Below, one piece after another: positions 31,130 through 39,829 of a stretch of DNA of 44,846 bases. Origin of the DNA: Oscillospiraceae bacterium (GTDB lineage: Bacteria > Bacillota > Clostridia > Oscillospirales > Acutalibacteraceae); contig SVQH01000027.1 of assembly GCA_015065425.1 (NCBI GenBank), positions 1-44,846 of the forward strand. Reading direction: 5' to 3'. The position numbers and the translations under genes were made by a program. Under the pieces are notes generated by a model. It made no database searches. It was given only the letters and a program-made list of their open reading frames with translations, and was not told the origin of the DNA. The number at the start of each line of letters is the position of its first letter. The stretch's first letter is position 1.

Positions 31130-33050
31130 AGGGGAAAACCTCCTTTATGCATTCGGGGATGCGTACACCTACTCTTTTAAGGGTCTTCATGGTGGGGGCA
31201 CCGTCTTTCCAGCCTCTTATTGCGTAATATACCCCCTTCATCTTATCAAGGGGTACCTTAGTGCGTTTGTCACCGGGAACCTGCTCTTCGTCAGTAAGTC
31301 TCTTCGGAAGTGTGTCCGTATCAGCTCCTACGGGAAGTCCTAAAATGATGTTTGCAAGACGTTCTGTATTATAGCCGAAGTTTCCGAAGGCAATAAAATC
31401 ACCTGCCGTAAACTTTGTACCTGCCGCTGCATTCATGACTCTGGGGTACTGTACAAGAGATATATTTGCTTTCAGCATCTTCGGATTTTTGGAAACGAGA
31501 TATATTACGGGTGTAGAATATTTGAACACCGTCTGTACAAATCTTGTCATTAAAGAGGTGGGCTTTCCTACAAGGAAGTGGGGGAGAATTGCATAAGAGG
31601 TAAATACGCAGAAGCCTGCTGCAGATGCGGCTTCCATAACATTCTGGAAGGTAACTGCAAGACCTGCCTTGCCCTTGGGGGTATACGCATCGAGATTAAG
31701 TCCGAGTCCTTCTAAAACTACAAGGTAGCCTGCATTGAGGTGACAGCCGCCGCGGTTTGATGTTGCATAACCGAGACCGTGTCCGACAGCTCCTCGGGGC
31801 TCATAAGCCGCAAGCTCCATGCCTTTTGCGTGGATTGCAAATTCCTCGCCGCCGAATTTCTCGCTCATTCTTCTTGTGCCCTCTGCAAGTTCTGCACCTA
31901 TACCTCTGCGGTATGCAATATCGTGGAAAACATCGCTTAAATTGTCGGTTTTACCGAAATGAAGTCCCGATTCCCATAAGCCCTTTTCCTGTAATTCCAT
32001 TGCAAATGCAACACTGCCTGCGGCTGAAATGGTGTCAATGCCCAGTTCATCAAGTTCATAATTCCACTTGATTATCTTTTCGATATCGTCATTGAGAAGA
32101 TTTGGTCCTAAAAGACCGAGTGTTTCAAGCTCGGGACCTTTTATGTTCTTGCCTTCGTATCTTACTCTTCTTTCGCATTTCATAGGACATGAGAAGCAAC
32201 CGCCGTTTCTGATGAGATGCTTTTCCGCAAGTTCTTCGCCCGATACCTTTTCAAAATTTTCAAATCTGCCGTCACCGAAATTCTTTGTAGCAAGAATTCT
32301 GTGAGCCTGCATGGGGGCTACAAGTCCCGCAGTGCCGAGTTTGGAGAGCTGTGCACCTGTTATGGGGTGCTTAAGAAGAGTCTTTTTCCACTGTTCATTT
32401 ATCTTTTCAAGTTTTTCGGGGTCGTGAATTTCGGGCTCTTTGTTGCCCTTTGCCGTGATTATTTTTATGTTCTTGTCACCGAATACGGCTCCGACACCGC
32501 CTCTGCCTGCAGTTCTTTCTCCCGAGAAAACACAGGCATATAATACTTTGTTTTCACCTGCGGGACCGATTACAAGCTTACCTGTCGATGAGGGAAGACC
32601 CTTCTGAGCTTCACTTGTCAGCTGTCCCGCTCTGTCTGAAACATCGTGGAAGGTTACCTTTTCATTTTCAATTTCTATCCATGTAAGAGTATCCGCTCTG
32701 CCCGTGATTATCATGGCATCCCAGCCTGCTTTTTTAAGCCTTCTTCCGAAGGCTCCGCCGCAGTTTGATGAAGTAAGAATACCTGTAAGGGGAGATACGG
32801 TTGAAATGTTGAAGCGTGTTGATGAGGGAGAATTGCAACGGGTGAGAGGACCTGTTGTTATAACGAGCCAGTTGTCCTCGTCAAATGCCTTCATTCCGGG
32901 GTGTATGTGATTAAGAAGAATGTCGGCAGCCATTATTTTTCCGCCAAGTGTTCTTAATCTGTCTTCATCTGTCCAGGGGAATTCGCTGACCTCTTTTTTT
33001 GTAAGGTCAACAAAGAGCACATGTCCCATATAGGCTTTAAGCTTTGTCAT
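31116..33050 (-). CDS. aor: Tungsten-dependent aldehyde:ferredoxin oxidoreductase
   Basis: A 644-residue protein of normal family length. AOR oxidises aldehydes to acids (or the reverse) with ferredoxin, using a tungsten bis-pyranopterin and a [4Fe-4S] cluster in the cytoplasm. Cluster ligands are C285, C288 and C292 in GGCFSCPMKC plus C481 in AAGFCVF. The first pterin motif DELGID is intact; the second reads SAAGFC, with Ser476 where DxxGxC is usual. AAYEPRGAVGHGLGYATSNRGGCH is the typical active-site stretch. It overlaps the E1-like gene by 4 bp and the MoaD gene by 14 bp. Adjacent tungstate uptake genes support tungsten over molybdenum. Confidence 0.95.
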   Translation of the reverse strand: MTKLKAYMGHVLFVDLTKKEVSEFPWTDEDRLRTLGGKIMAADILLNHIHPGMKAFDEDNWLVITTGPLTRCNSPSSTRFNISTVSPLTGILTSSNCGGAFGRRLKKAGWDAMIITGRADTLTWIEIENEKVTFHDVSDRAGQLTSEAQKGLPSSTGKLVIGPAGENKVLYACVFSGERTAGRGGVGAVFGDKNIKIITAKGNKEPEIHDPEKLEKINEQWKKTLLKHPITGAQLSKLGTAGLVAPMQAHRILATKNFGDGRFENFEKVSGEELAEKHLIRNGGCFSCPMKCERRVRYEGKNIKGPELETLGLLGPNLLNDDIEKIIKWNYELDELGIDTISAAGSVAFAMELQEKGLWESGLHFGKTDNLSDVFHDIAYRRGIGAELAEGTRRMSEKFGGEEFAIHAKGMELAAYEPRGAVGHGLGYATSNRGGCHLNAGYLVVLEGLGLNLDAYTPKGKAGLAVTFQNVMEAASAAGFCVFTSYAILPHFLVGKPTSLMTRFVQTVFKYSTPVIYLVSKNPKMLKANISLVQYPRVMNAAAGTKFTAGDFIAFGNFGYNTERLANIILGLPVGADTDTLPKRLTDEEQVPGDKRTKVPLDKMKGVYYAIRGWKDGAPTMKTLKRVGVRIPECIKEVFPYGKG

Positions 33051-33742
33051 CTCGTTTCCTCTTTCTTATGTAAATTTTTGCATATTCTGCATTGTTTTTT
33101 CGGTTTTATATAAAGTTCTGAAAATGAATCTTTATCGTAAACGGTGAGCTTCCCTCCGAGAGGGATATCGCTTGTCAAAAGATACTGTATGCCGACAGCC
33201 GCCTGCAAAGAGCCGACAATGCCTGCCGCGGCTGAAATATTTGTTTCCGCCTTTTTGCCCTCAAGCATTCCCGCACATTCGGGACAGGGGGTTTTATGAG
33301 GGATATATAAATATGTTTTTCCGTAAAATCCGTCAATTCCTCCGAGCATCAGCGGTATGCCGTTTTCTTTTGAAAAATCAGAAAAAACTTCTCTTGCCTC
33401 TTTGTTATCCACGGCAAGAAATATTATGTCACATTTTCTGAATTCTTCGGGAATACCGGTTTTTTCTGCTTTGAGATTATAAGCCGATATGTCAATATTC
33501 GGAGAAAAATTTTTTAGTTTTTCTTCTGAAGCAAAGACCTTTTCTCTTCCGATGTCATTTGCAGTATAAAGAAACTGTCGGTTGAGATTGCTTTCGCTTA
33601 CTTTGTCGAAGTCACACAGTATCAGTTTCCCGATACCTGCTCCTGCAAGGTGTATTGCAATGTTGCAGCCAAGTCCTCCGACACCGATAACGGCGGCAGT
33701 GAAACTTCTCAGCGAAAAACCCTGAATTTTTTCTTTCAGCAT
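33047..33742 (-). CDS. MoeB/ThiF-family E1-like adenylyltransferase
   Basis: A 231-residue protein. AAVIGVGGLGCNIAIHLAGAG is the nucleotide-binding loop, and DFDKVSESNLNRQFLY contains the Asp and the conserved Asn-Arg pair for ATP and the carrier C-terminus. Zinc is probably bound by CPEC and CRIC. It would adenylate the Gly-Gly end of the MoaD-like protein encoded in the same operon, as a step to the thiocarboxylate. No rhodanese domain is attached, so sulfur must come from another protein. It lies 2 bp after mogA and overlaps the AOR gene by ATGA. Confidence 0.88.
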   Translation of the reverse strand: MLKEKIQGFSLRSFTAAVIGVGGLGCNIAIHLAGAGIGKLILCDFDKVSESNLNRQFLYTANDIGREKVFASEEKLKNFSPNIDISAYNLKAEKTGIPEEFRKCDIIFLAVDNKEAREVFSDFSKENGIPLMLGGIDGFYGKTYLYIPHKTPCPECAGMLEGKKAETNISAAAGIVGSLQAAVGIQYLLTSDIPLGGKLTVYDKDSFSELYIKPKKQCRICKNLHKKEETR

Positions 33743-33744
33743 TT

Positions 33745-34230
33745 TCAGTTTCCTCCGCAGGACTGAGTGTTTCCCGACATAGTTTCAATCGCGTGGGGGA
33801 GTACGGAAAGTACAGCTTCAAGGGATTCTTTTACAGCCTTGGGGGAGCCGGGCAGATTTATTATAAGTGTCTTGCCTCTTATTCCCGACACGGCTCTTGA
33901 AAGCATCGCCTTCGGTGTTATCTTAAGACTTTCATATCTTATGGCTTCGGAAATACCCGGTGTTTCCCTTTCAATTACTGACTTTGTGGCTTCCGGGGTG
34001 ATATCTCTCGGAGCGAAGCCCGTGCCCCCTGTGGTGAATATTACGTCACTGCCGATATCGTCAGCCATAAATTTCAGTGCATCGGTAATTTCGGAAATTT
34101 CATCGGGAACAATGCGGTATTCTCCCTGAGTGCCGTGTTCTTTCAAAAGTTCACACAGAAGCTTCCCGCTTTTGTCTTCATATATGCCTTGTGAACATCT
34201 GTCGCTGACAGTCAGCACAGAAAAAACCAT
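33745..34230 (-). CDS. mogA: Molybdopterin adenylyltransferase MogA
   Basis: A 161-residue protein of the MogA/MoaB family. It adenylates molybdopterin with ATP to prepare it for metal insertion by MoeA. Motifs are LTVSDRCSQGIYEDKSG, TTGGTGFAPRDITPEAT and LIINLPGSPKAVKESL; the last follows E. coli MogA more than MoaB. A GGGAG ribosome binding site precedes the ATG. It is first in the minus-strand unit and divergent from the tungstate transporter, with about 280 bp between them. Confidence 0.92.
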   Translation of the reverse strand: MVFSVLTVSDRCSQGIYEDKSGKLLCELLKEHGTQGEYRIVPDEISEITDALKFMADDIGSDVIFTTGGTGFAPRDITPEATKSVIERETPGISEAIRYESLKITPKAMLSRAVSGIRGKTLIINLPGSPKAVKESLEAVLSVLPHAIETMSGNTQSCGGN

Positions 34231-34266
34231 TTTACACCACTCCCGTAATTATGATTCTCTGATTCT

Positions 34267-34295
34267 ATGATACTCTTTTTAATAGTATTTTACAA
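34267..34295 (-). promoter_or_regulatory. Putative promoter of the mogA-AOR operon
   Basis: On the minus strand: TTGTAA (34290-34295), a 17-bp spacer and TATCAT (34267-34272), about 35 bp before mogA. Confidence 0.45.
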
Positions 34296-34323
34296 GTGAA
34301 ATATTCTGTATTTATTAATTTTA

Positions 34324-34352
34324 TTGATTTTGTCTGTATTTTGCTGTATAAT
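34324..34352 (+). promoter_or_regulatory. Promoter of the tupABC-moe-moa operon
   Basis: TTGATT (34324-34329), a 17-bp spacer and a perfect TATAAT (34347-34352). Transcription would start near 34359 and give a leader of about 150 nt. Confidence 0.75.
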
Positions 34353-34380
34353 TAAGCTGAAGTGAATTCATTGTTCATTT

Positions 34381-34487
34381 TTTCCGAGTTCATATTTCTA
34401 AACAGCTTTGCATGAAATATGAAACCGCGGCTGAAATTTTTTCATCAGCCTAAGGGTGGACAGAAGAAATTCTGCCGCCTTCCGTGT
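34381..34487 (+). promoter_or_regulatory. Probable Moco/Tuco riboswitch (MOCO_RNA_motif)
   Basis: The leader folds into three consecutive stems: TTCATATTT (34389-34397) with AAATATGAA (34415-34423); GGCTGA (34429-34434) with TCAGCC (34445-34450); and GGTGG-A-CAGAA (34455-34465) with TTCTGCCGCC (34470-34479), capped by a GAAA tetraloop. Single-stranded conserved-looking pieces are CCGAG (34384-34388), AAACCGC and CCTAAGGG. This order, and the position ahead of tungstate and pterin genes, fits the Moco RNA class, some of which sense the tungsten cofactor. The ribosome binding site starts about 10 nt after it, so translational control is likely. The consensus is from memory. Confidence 0.72.
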
Positions 34488-34509
34488 TTGAAAAGGAGTA
34501 TGACAAAAA

Positions 34510-35400
34510 ATGAAAAAACTTCTCGCACTTTTAATGGCTTTTGCACTCGTGTTCTCTTTTGCCGCTTGCGGCGGTAATACCGAAGAAACGACTGCAAAAA
34601 ACGAGGAAACAACACTTTCAGGTGAAGAAACCACAGCGGCAACACCTGAAAATCCCGTCATCCGTATGTCCACTACAACATCCGTAAATGACTCGGGTCT
34701 TCTTCCTTATCTTCTTCCCGTTTTTGAAGGAAAAACAGGCTATACGGTAGAGGTTCAGTCTGCAGGTACAGGTGCTGCCATTCAGAAGGCAAAGGACGGT
34801 AATGCAGACCTTATTCTCGTTCATTCCAAAGCCTCCGAAGAAGAATTTGTAAATGAAGGCTACGGCGTGGAAAGACTTCCTTTTATGTACAATTACTTTG
34901 TTATAGTAGGACCTGAGGATGATCCCGCAGGTATCAGGGATTCGGAAAATGCGGCTGCAGCTTTTGAAAAAATCAGCTCTCAGGGTGCAAAGTTTGTTTC
35001 CAGAGGCGATGACTCGGGAACACACAAGGCAGAGCTTAAAATATGGGGCGAAGAAGTCCCCGATGCTGCAACCGATACATGGTATATTTCAGCAGGTCAG
35101 GGTATGGGTGCCTGTCTTACCATGGCAAACGAACAGGATGCATACTGCCTTACAGATAAGGCAACCTTCCTTTCAAATAAGGAATCGCTCCCGGGACTTG
35201 ACATACTCCTCGCTGAAGGCGAAGATATGAAAAATACTTATTCCGTAATTGAATGTAACCCCGAAAAGCTTGACGGTGTGAATACCGACGGAGCAAAGGC
35301 TCTTATTGACTGGCTTCTTTCCGATGAAGCAGATGCACTTATTGCAAAGTACGGCGAAGAGCAGTACGGTCAGGCACTTTTTACGGTTATTGAAGAATAA
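34510..35400 (+). CDS. tupA: Tungstate ABC transporter substrate-binding lipoprotein
   Basis: A 296-residue lipoprotein. Cys20 in SFAACGG is the lipidation site, followed by a Thr/Glu-rich linker to about residue 46. The TTTS motif (residues 55-58, STTTSVNDSG) near the N-terminus of the mature domain and SRGDDSGTH are oxyanion-binding signatures of TupA, which binds tungstate with very high affinity. It captures tungstate outside the membrane and passes it to TupB. The AGGAG site is at 34494-34498, 11 bp before the ATG. It is the first gene after the riboswitch. Confidence 0.93.
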   Translation: MKKLLALLMAFALVFSFAACGGNTEETTAKNEETTLSGEETTAATPENPVIRMSTTTSVNDSGLLPYLLPVFEGKTGYTVEVQSAGTGAAIQKAKDGNADLILVHSKASEEEFVNEGYGVERLPFMYNYFVIVGPEDDPAGIRDSENAAAAFEKISSQGAKFVSRGDDSGTHKAELKIWGEEVPDAATDTWYISAGQGMGACLTMANEQDAYCLTDKATFLSNKESLPGLDILLAEGEDMKNTYSVIECNPEKLDGVNTDGAKALIDWLLSDEADALIAKYGEEQYGQALFTVIEE

Positions 35401-35405
35401 ATTCC

Positions 35406-36095
35406 GTGGATAAAATAATCGAATCGGTGAATATGCTCCTTTCTATGGACAAGGAGCTTATTCACATAATCGGCGTAACTCTCAGAATGTCTTTTTTCAG
35501 CACACTCATTTCCTGCATTATAGGTATTCCTGCAGGCGTGCTTCTTGAAAAAGGCAGATTCACAGGGCGACAGCTTCTTAAAAAAACAGCAAGTACATTG
35601 ATGGGCCTGCCTCCCGTGGTGGCAGGTCTTATAGTCTATATGCTTTTTACAAAATACGGTATTTTCGGGTCACTGGGGCTTTTGTTTACCGTAGAAGTAA
35701 TGATAATAGCTCAGGTAATGCTTATAACTCCCGTCGTTACCTGTCTTACATCCTCCGTGGTTTCGGTAACAGGTAAAAATCTTTCCGAGACCGCGAAGGG
35801 TCTTTCTGTGTCAAAAACGAAGTCTGTGCTTCTTTTTATAATACATAACCGCCGTGCACTTCTCAGTGTCGTACTTACGGCTTTCGGTCGAAGTATTGCA
35901 GAAGTCGGGGCGGTAAGTCTTGTGGGCGGTAATATTCAGTGGAAAACAAGGGTCATGACTACTGCCATACTTCTTGAAACAAACAAAGGTAAATTTACTT
36001 TTGCACTGGCTCTGGGGATTATACTTCTCATTATTTCCCTTGTTGTGAATGTCCTTGCTTCACTTCTTACAAAGGGAGGCAGTGAGGATGATTAA
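35406..36095 (+). CDS. tupB: Tungstate ABC transporter permease
   Basis: A 229-residue membrane protein with about five or six hydrophobic segments. The EAA-like loop reads ETAKGLSVSKTKSVLLFI and contacts the ATPase. SIAEVGAVSLVGGNIQ is characteristic of TupB/WtpB-type permeases. The assigned GTG start (35406) has a poor ribosome binding site, so translation may be coupled to tupA, which ends 5 bp earlier; an ATG at 35433 is the alternative. It forms the channel for tungstate uptake. Confidence 0.92.
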   Translation: MDKIIESVNMLLSMDKELIHIIGVTLRMSFFSTLISCIIGIPAGVLLEKGRFTGRQLLKKTASTLMGLPPVVAGLIVYMLFTKYGIFGSLGLLFTVEVMIIAQVMLITPVVTCLTSSVVSVTGKNLSETAKGLSVSKTKSVLLFIIHNRRALLSVVLTAFGRSIAEVGAVSLVGGNIQWKTRVMTTAILLETNKGKFTFALALGIILLIISLVVNVLASLLTKGGSEDD

Positions 36096-36753
36096 GCTTG
36101 AAAACATAAAAAAAGAATACGGTGGCAGAACAGTTCTCAATGTACCTTTTGCCGAAGTCAATAAAGGGGAACGCCTTGCTCTTACGGGAGCCAACGGTTC
36201 GGGTAAAAGCACGTTGCTTAAAGTAATTGCGGGAGTTATTCCTTTTGACGGTGAGAGACTTATCGGCGGAAAAGTTTTATACATGCCTCAGAAAAATACG
36301 GTTTTCGACATGAGTGTTATGAAAAATGTAACTTTTTCTATGACAGGCAGAAAAAAAGAAAAGGAAGAGAAAGCCTATGAAGCCCTTGAAAAAGTGGGAC
36401 TTCAGCAGCTTTATAAGAAAAATGCTCTCGGTCTTTCGGGAGGAGAGGCGGCAAGACTTGCTCTTGCAAGAATAATCGTTCATGACGGGGATTTGCTTCT
36501 TCTCGATGAGCCTACGGGTTCTGTTGATGTTGAGGGTACTGAGATTATTGAAAATGTTATAAATGATTATGTCGCACAAAAAGACCGTATTCTTATAATT
36601 GCAACTCATTCTCCTTTGCAGGCAAGAAGACTTGCAGAGCGTGTCATAATGCTCGAAAAGGGAAATATTGCCGAGGACCTTCCTCCCGAAGAGCTTCTGA
36701 ACGCACCGAAAACGGATTTCGGTAAAAAATTTGTTGATATGTGGAGATATTGA
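36088..36753 (+). CDS. tupC: Tungstate ABC transporter ATP-binding protein
   Basis: A 221-residue ABC ATPase when started at ATG 36088, preceded by AGGGAGG; the frame is open further upstream inside tupB. Walker A is GANGSGKST (residues 34-42, Lys40), the signature is LSGGEAARLALAR, Walker B is LLLLDEPTG and the switch histidine is in IIATHSP. It overlaps tupB by 8 bp. It powers uptake of tungstate. The protein lacks the C-terminal regulatory extension found in ModC, so oxyanion feedback at the transporter is not expected; the riboswitch may replace it. Confidence 0.94.
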   Translation: MIKLENIKKEYGGRTVLNVPFAEVNKGERLALTGANGSGKSTLLKVIAGVIPFDGERLIGGKVLYMPQKNTVFDMSVMKNVTFSMTGRKKEKEEKAYEALEKVGLQQLYKKNALGLSGGEAARLALARIIVHDGDLLLLDEPTGSVDVEGTEIIENVINDYVAQKDRILIIATHSPLQARRLAERVIMLEKGNIAEDLPPEELLNAPKTDFGKKFVDMWRY

Positions 36754-36755
36754 AA

Positions 36756-37958
36756 ATGCTTAGTGTGGTATCGGTGGAAAAAGCACTTTCACTGCTGGAA
36801 GAAAATTTTTATGCACAGGTAAAAACCGAAGCTGTGCCTACAGAAAACGCTTTGTCAAGAGTGCTGGGCGAGGATATTATATCGGATGAAAATATTCCCC
36901 CTTTTGACAGGACTACGGTGGACGGCTTTGCCGTAAGAGCAGCGGATACTTACGGAGCAGGGGAAAACAGCCCCGCAATGCTTGATATCACGGGTGAGAT
37001 ACTTATGGGTGAGAGAGCACAAACGGGTATTTCACGTGGAGAATGTATGAAAATATCAACGGGAGGTATGCTTCCCGAGGGTTCTGATGCCGCTGTCATG
37101 ACAGAACATACGGATGACGGCTTTGACGGAATTTGTCTCTGTATGAAAAGTGTTTCGCCCTTTGAAAATGTCACAAAAAAGGGTGACGATGTAAAACAGG
37201 GGGAAAAAGTGCTTGAAAAAGGAAGGGTTTTATCCTCTTCCCGTATCGGTGTGCTGTGTGCACTGGGAGTAAAACAGGTACAGTGTGCCAAAAAGCCTCT
37301 TGTGGGCATAATTTCCACGGGAGATGAAATTATTGATTTCAGAAACAAACCTGCCGCAGGGCAGATAAGAGATATAAATTCCGTGCTTCTTGCCGCACTT
37401 ATGAAGGAAAACGGCTGTGAAGTCATAAGCTACGGAATAATAAAAGACAGAAAAGAAGAGCTTGAGGATATTTTTCTTCAGGCAATGTCTGAGTGTGATA
37501 CGGTGCTTCTTTCGGGCGGCTCATCAAAGGGTGCAAGAGATATGACAGCGGAAATAATTTCCGAAAAAGGTGAGCTTTTGTTCCACGGACTTGCCATGAA
37601 GCCCGGTAAACCCACCATTCTCGGAAAATGCGGAGAAAAGGCTGTGTTCGGGCTTCCCGGGCATCCGTCAGCCGCATATTATGTTGCATTGAGACTTGTT
37701 GTCCCCTTCATAAAAATGCTTACGGGAAACAAAGAAGAAAATATTTGTCACAGGTATCCTCTCGGAACGGACATTCCTTCCAATCACGGAAGAGAAGAAG
37801 TCGTTTCCGTCAGAATAACCGACGGAAAAGTATATCCCGTTTTCGGAAAATCGGGACTTGTGTCCCTGCTTAGTGAAAGTGACGGGTATATAATTATTGA
37901 CCGTAACCGTGAAGGTGTTTTTCTCGGTGAAGAAACGGAGGTTTATTTTACAAAATGA
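36756..37958 (+). CDS. moeA: Molybdopterin metal-insertion protein MoeA (copy 1)
   Basis: A 400-residue protein when started at ATG 36756, nine bases after GGAG at the end of tupC. Motifs are PPFDRTTVDGFAVR, STGGMLPEGSDAAVM, GIISTGDEI, LSGGSSKGARDMT, MKPGKPTILG and VFGLPGHPSAAYY. MoeA inserts molybdate or tungstate into adenylated pterin. A second MoeA follows at once; in Pyrococcus, paired MoeA proteins have been assigned to molybdenum and tungsten. Neighbouring AOR and TupABC favour tungsten for at least one. Confidence 0.93.
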   Translation: MLSVVSVEKALSLLEENFYAQVKTEAVPTENALSRVLGEDIISDENIPPFDRTTVDGFAVRAADTYGAGENSPAMLDITGEILMGERAQTGISRGECMKISTGGMLPEGSDAAVMTEHTDDGFDGICLCMKSVSPFENVTKKGDDVKQGEKVLEKGRVLSSSRIGVLCALGVKQVQCAKKPLVGIISTGDEIIDFRNKPAAGQIRDINSVLLAALMKENGCEVISYGIIKDRKEELEDIFLQAMSECDTVLLSGGSSKGARDMTAEIISEKGELLFHGLAMKPGKPTILGKCGEKAVFGLPGHPSAAYYVALRLVVPFIKMLTGNKEENICHRYPLGTDIPSNHGREEVVSVRITDGKVYPVFGKSGLVSLLSESDGYIIIDRNREGVFLGEETEVYFTK

Positions 37959-39829
37959 AGCATCAGTATCTTGATAATATGCCCCTCGAAGAAGCAAGAG
38001 AAAAATATCTTGAGCTGCTGAAAAATAACGGCTTTTCATATAAGACCGAAATAATACCTGCAGCTTTATCCTTCGGGAGAGTGAGTGCAAGGGCACATTA
38101 TGCAAAAATCTGCTCTCCCCATTATAACGCATCCTCCATGGACGGTATTGCAGTAAATTCTGAGGATACTTACGGTGCAACGGAAAGAGAGCCTGCAGTG
38201 CTGTCCCGTGACAGTTTTACTCCTGTTGATACGGGAGACCCCTTGCCTGAGGGCAAGGATGCCGTTATCATGATTGAGGATGTAATATTTACGGATGACG
38301 GCTGTGCAAAAATATATTCTGCCGCCCGTCCGTTTATGAATGTAAGGCAGATAGGCGAAGATATATGCATGGGCGATATGCTCATTCCCTCGTTTTCTGA
38401 AATTACCCCCACACTTGCAGGTGCTTTACTTGCAGGCGGAAACATAAATGCGGAAGTAATTAAAAAACCTGTGTTCGGCATTATCCCCACGGGGGATGAA
38501 ATAGTGTCTCCGAAGGAAGAACCCGAAAAAGGCGAAATTCTTGAATTCAATTCCACCGTGTTTTCGGGTATGCTGTCATCCTTTGGTGCAGAAGGTAAGA
38601 TTTATCCCATAATCCCCGATAAGAAAGAGCTTATAAAGGCGACACTTGAAAAGGCTGTCCGCGAATGTGATGCTGTGCTTATCCTTGCAGGTTCTTCTGC
38701 TGGAAGGGATGATTATACCTGTGACATAATAAAGTCTTTGGGAAGTGTACTTGTCCACGGCATTGCAGTAAAACCCGGTAAACCTGCAGTTCTCGGTGCT
38801 GTAGGCAGCATTCCCGTCATAGGTCTTCCCGGTTATCCCGTATCCGCTGTTGTTATAATGAATGAAATAGTCCGTTATGTTGCAGACGGCTGGTATAACA
38901 GAGGAAAAAGCAGTGTAAGTAAGGTAAAAGCAAAACTCGGAAGAAAAGTTGTATCTTCTCTTAAATATGAAGAATTCATAAGAGTTACTCTGGGAAAAGT
39001 CGCAGATACTATCGCCGCTGTTCCGATATCGGGAGGAGCAGGAGTTATCACAAGCTTTACGAAGGCTGACGGCATACTGAGAGTTCCTCAGAATCTTGAA
39101 GGTATAAATGCAGGTGAAGAGGTCGAAATTGAACTTCTGAAGGACTTTGATAAAATTGAGAATTCTCTTATTGTTACGGGAAGCCATGACCCCATAATCG
39201 ATGAAATTTCGGATATTATGAAAAGAATGGGAGAAGGTCTGTCTCTTACCTCAACTCATCTGGGAAGCATGGGGGCAATAACCGCACTTAAAAGCTCAAC
39301 GGCACACTTAGGTGCAGTACATCTTCTTGATGAAAATACGGGAGAATACAACAAAAGCTATATAAATAAATATTTCCCCGAGGGCGGTGTGAAGCTCGTA
39401 AAGGGTGTAAAACGTGTTCAGGGACTTATGGTACAAAAGGGAAACCCTCTCGGAATAAAGGATTTTTCAGACATTGTCAAAGGCACATACATAAACCGTC
39501 AGGGCGGTTCGGGTACGAGAGTGCTGTGCGAATGGCTCGTTAAAAAATACGGTATTGATAAAGATGCGGTAAAGGGTTATTATAATGAGGAATTTACCCA
39601 TACTGCAGTTGCGGCGGGAATTAAAAACGGCAATGCCGATGTGGGACTGGGAATATATTCAGCCGCAAAAATGTATGACCTTGATTTTATCCCCGTGTGT
39701 AATGAGGAATATGATTTTATTGTCAGCGAGAAAGCTGCGGAAAATGAAAATGTGAAGCTGTTTTTTGAAATTCTCGTAAGTGATGAATTCAGAAACAGAC
39801 TTGAAAAACTGGGAGGCTACGGTGTATGA
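37955..39829 (+). CDS. moeA: MoeA fused to a periplasmic-binding-protein-like domain
   Basis: A 624-residue fusion. Residues 1-about 400 are a second MoeA (HYNASSMDGIAVNS, GIIPTGDEI, LAGSSAGRDDYT, GLPGYPVSAV). Residues about 410-624 resemble the substrate-binding domain PF12727 (TGSHDPIIDEISD, INRQGGSGTRVL, GNADVGLGIYSAA). Such a domain in the cytoplasm may sense or hold an oxyanion or the pterin. The start overlaps the first moeA by ATGA. This architecture is known in anaerobic bacteria and archaea. It has no signal peptide. Confidence 0.92.
   Translation: MKHQYLDNMPLEEAREKYLELLKNNGFSYKTEIIPAALSFGRVSARAHYAKICSPHYNASSMDGIAVNSEDTYGATEREPAVLSRDSFTPVDTGDPLPEGKDAVIMIEDVIFTDDGCAKIYSAARPFMNVRQIGEDICMGDMLIPSFSEITPTLAGALLAGGNINAEVIKKPVFGIIPTGDEIVSPKEEPEKGEILEFNSTVFSGMLSSFGAEGKIYPIIPDKKELIKATLEKAVRECDAVLILAGSSAGRDDYTCDIIKSLGSVLVHGIAVKPGKPAVLGAVGSIPVIGLPGYPVSAVVIMNEIVRYVADGWYNRGKSSVSKVKAKLGRKVVSSLKYEEFIRVTLGKVADTIAAVPISGGAGVITSFTKADGILRVPQNLEGINAGEEVEIELLKDFDKIENSLIVTGSHDPIIDEISDIMKRMGEGLSLTSTHLGSMGAITALKSSTAHLGAVHLLDENTGEYNKSYINKYFPEGGVKLVKGVKRVQGLMVQKGNPLGIKDFSDIVKGTYINRQGGSGTRVLCEWLVKKYGIDKDAVKGYYNEEFTHTAVAAGIKNGNADVGLGIYSAAKMYDLDFIPVCNEEYDFIVSEKAAENENVKLFFEILVSDEFRNRLEKLGGYGV

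Noticed and set aside
34500-34514. Four-codon leader ORF before tupA
   Set aside because: ATGACAAAAAATGA begins directly after the ribosome binding site with too little spacing; it more likely reflects the A-rich spacer of tupA.
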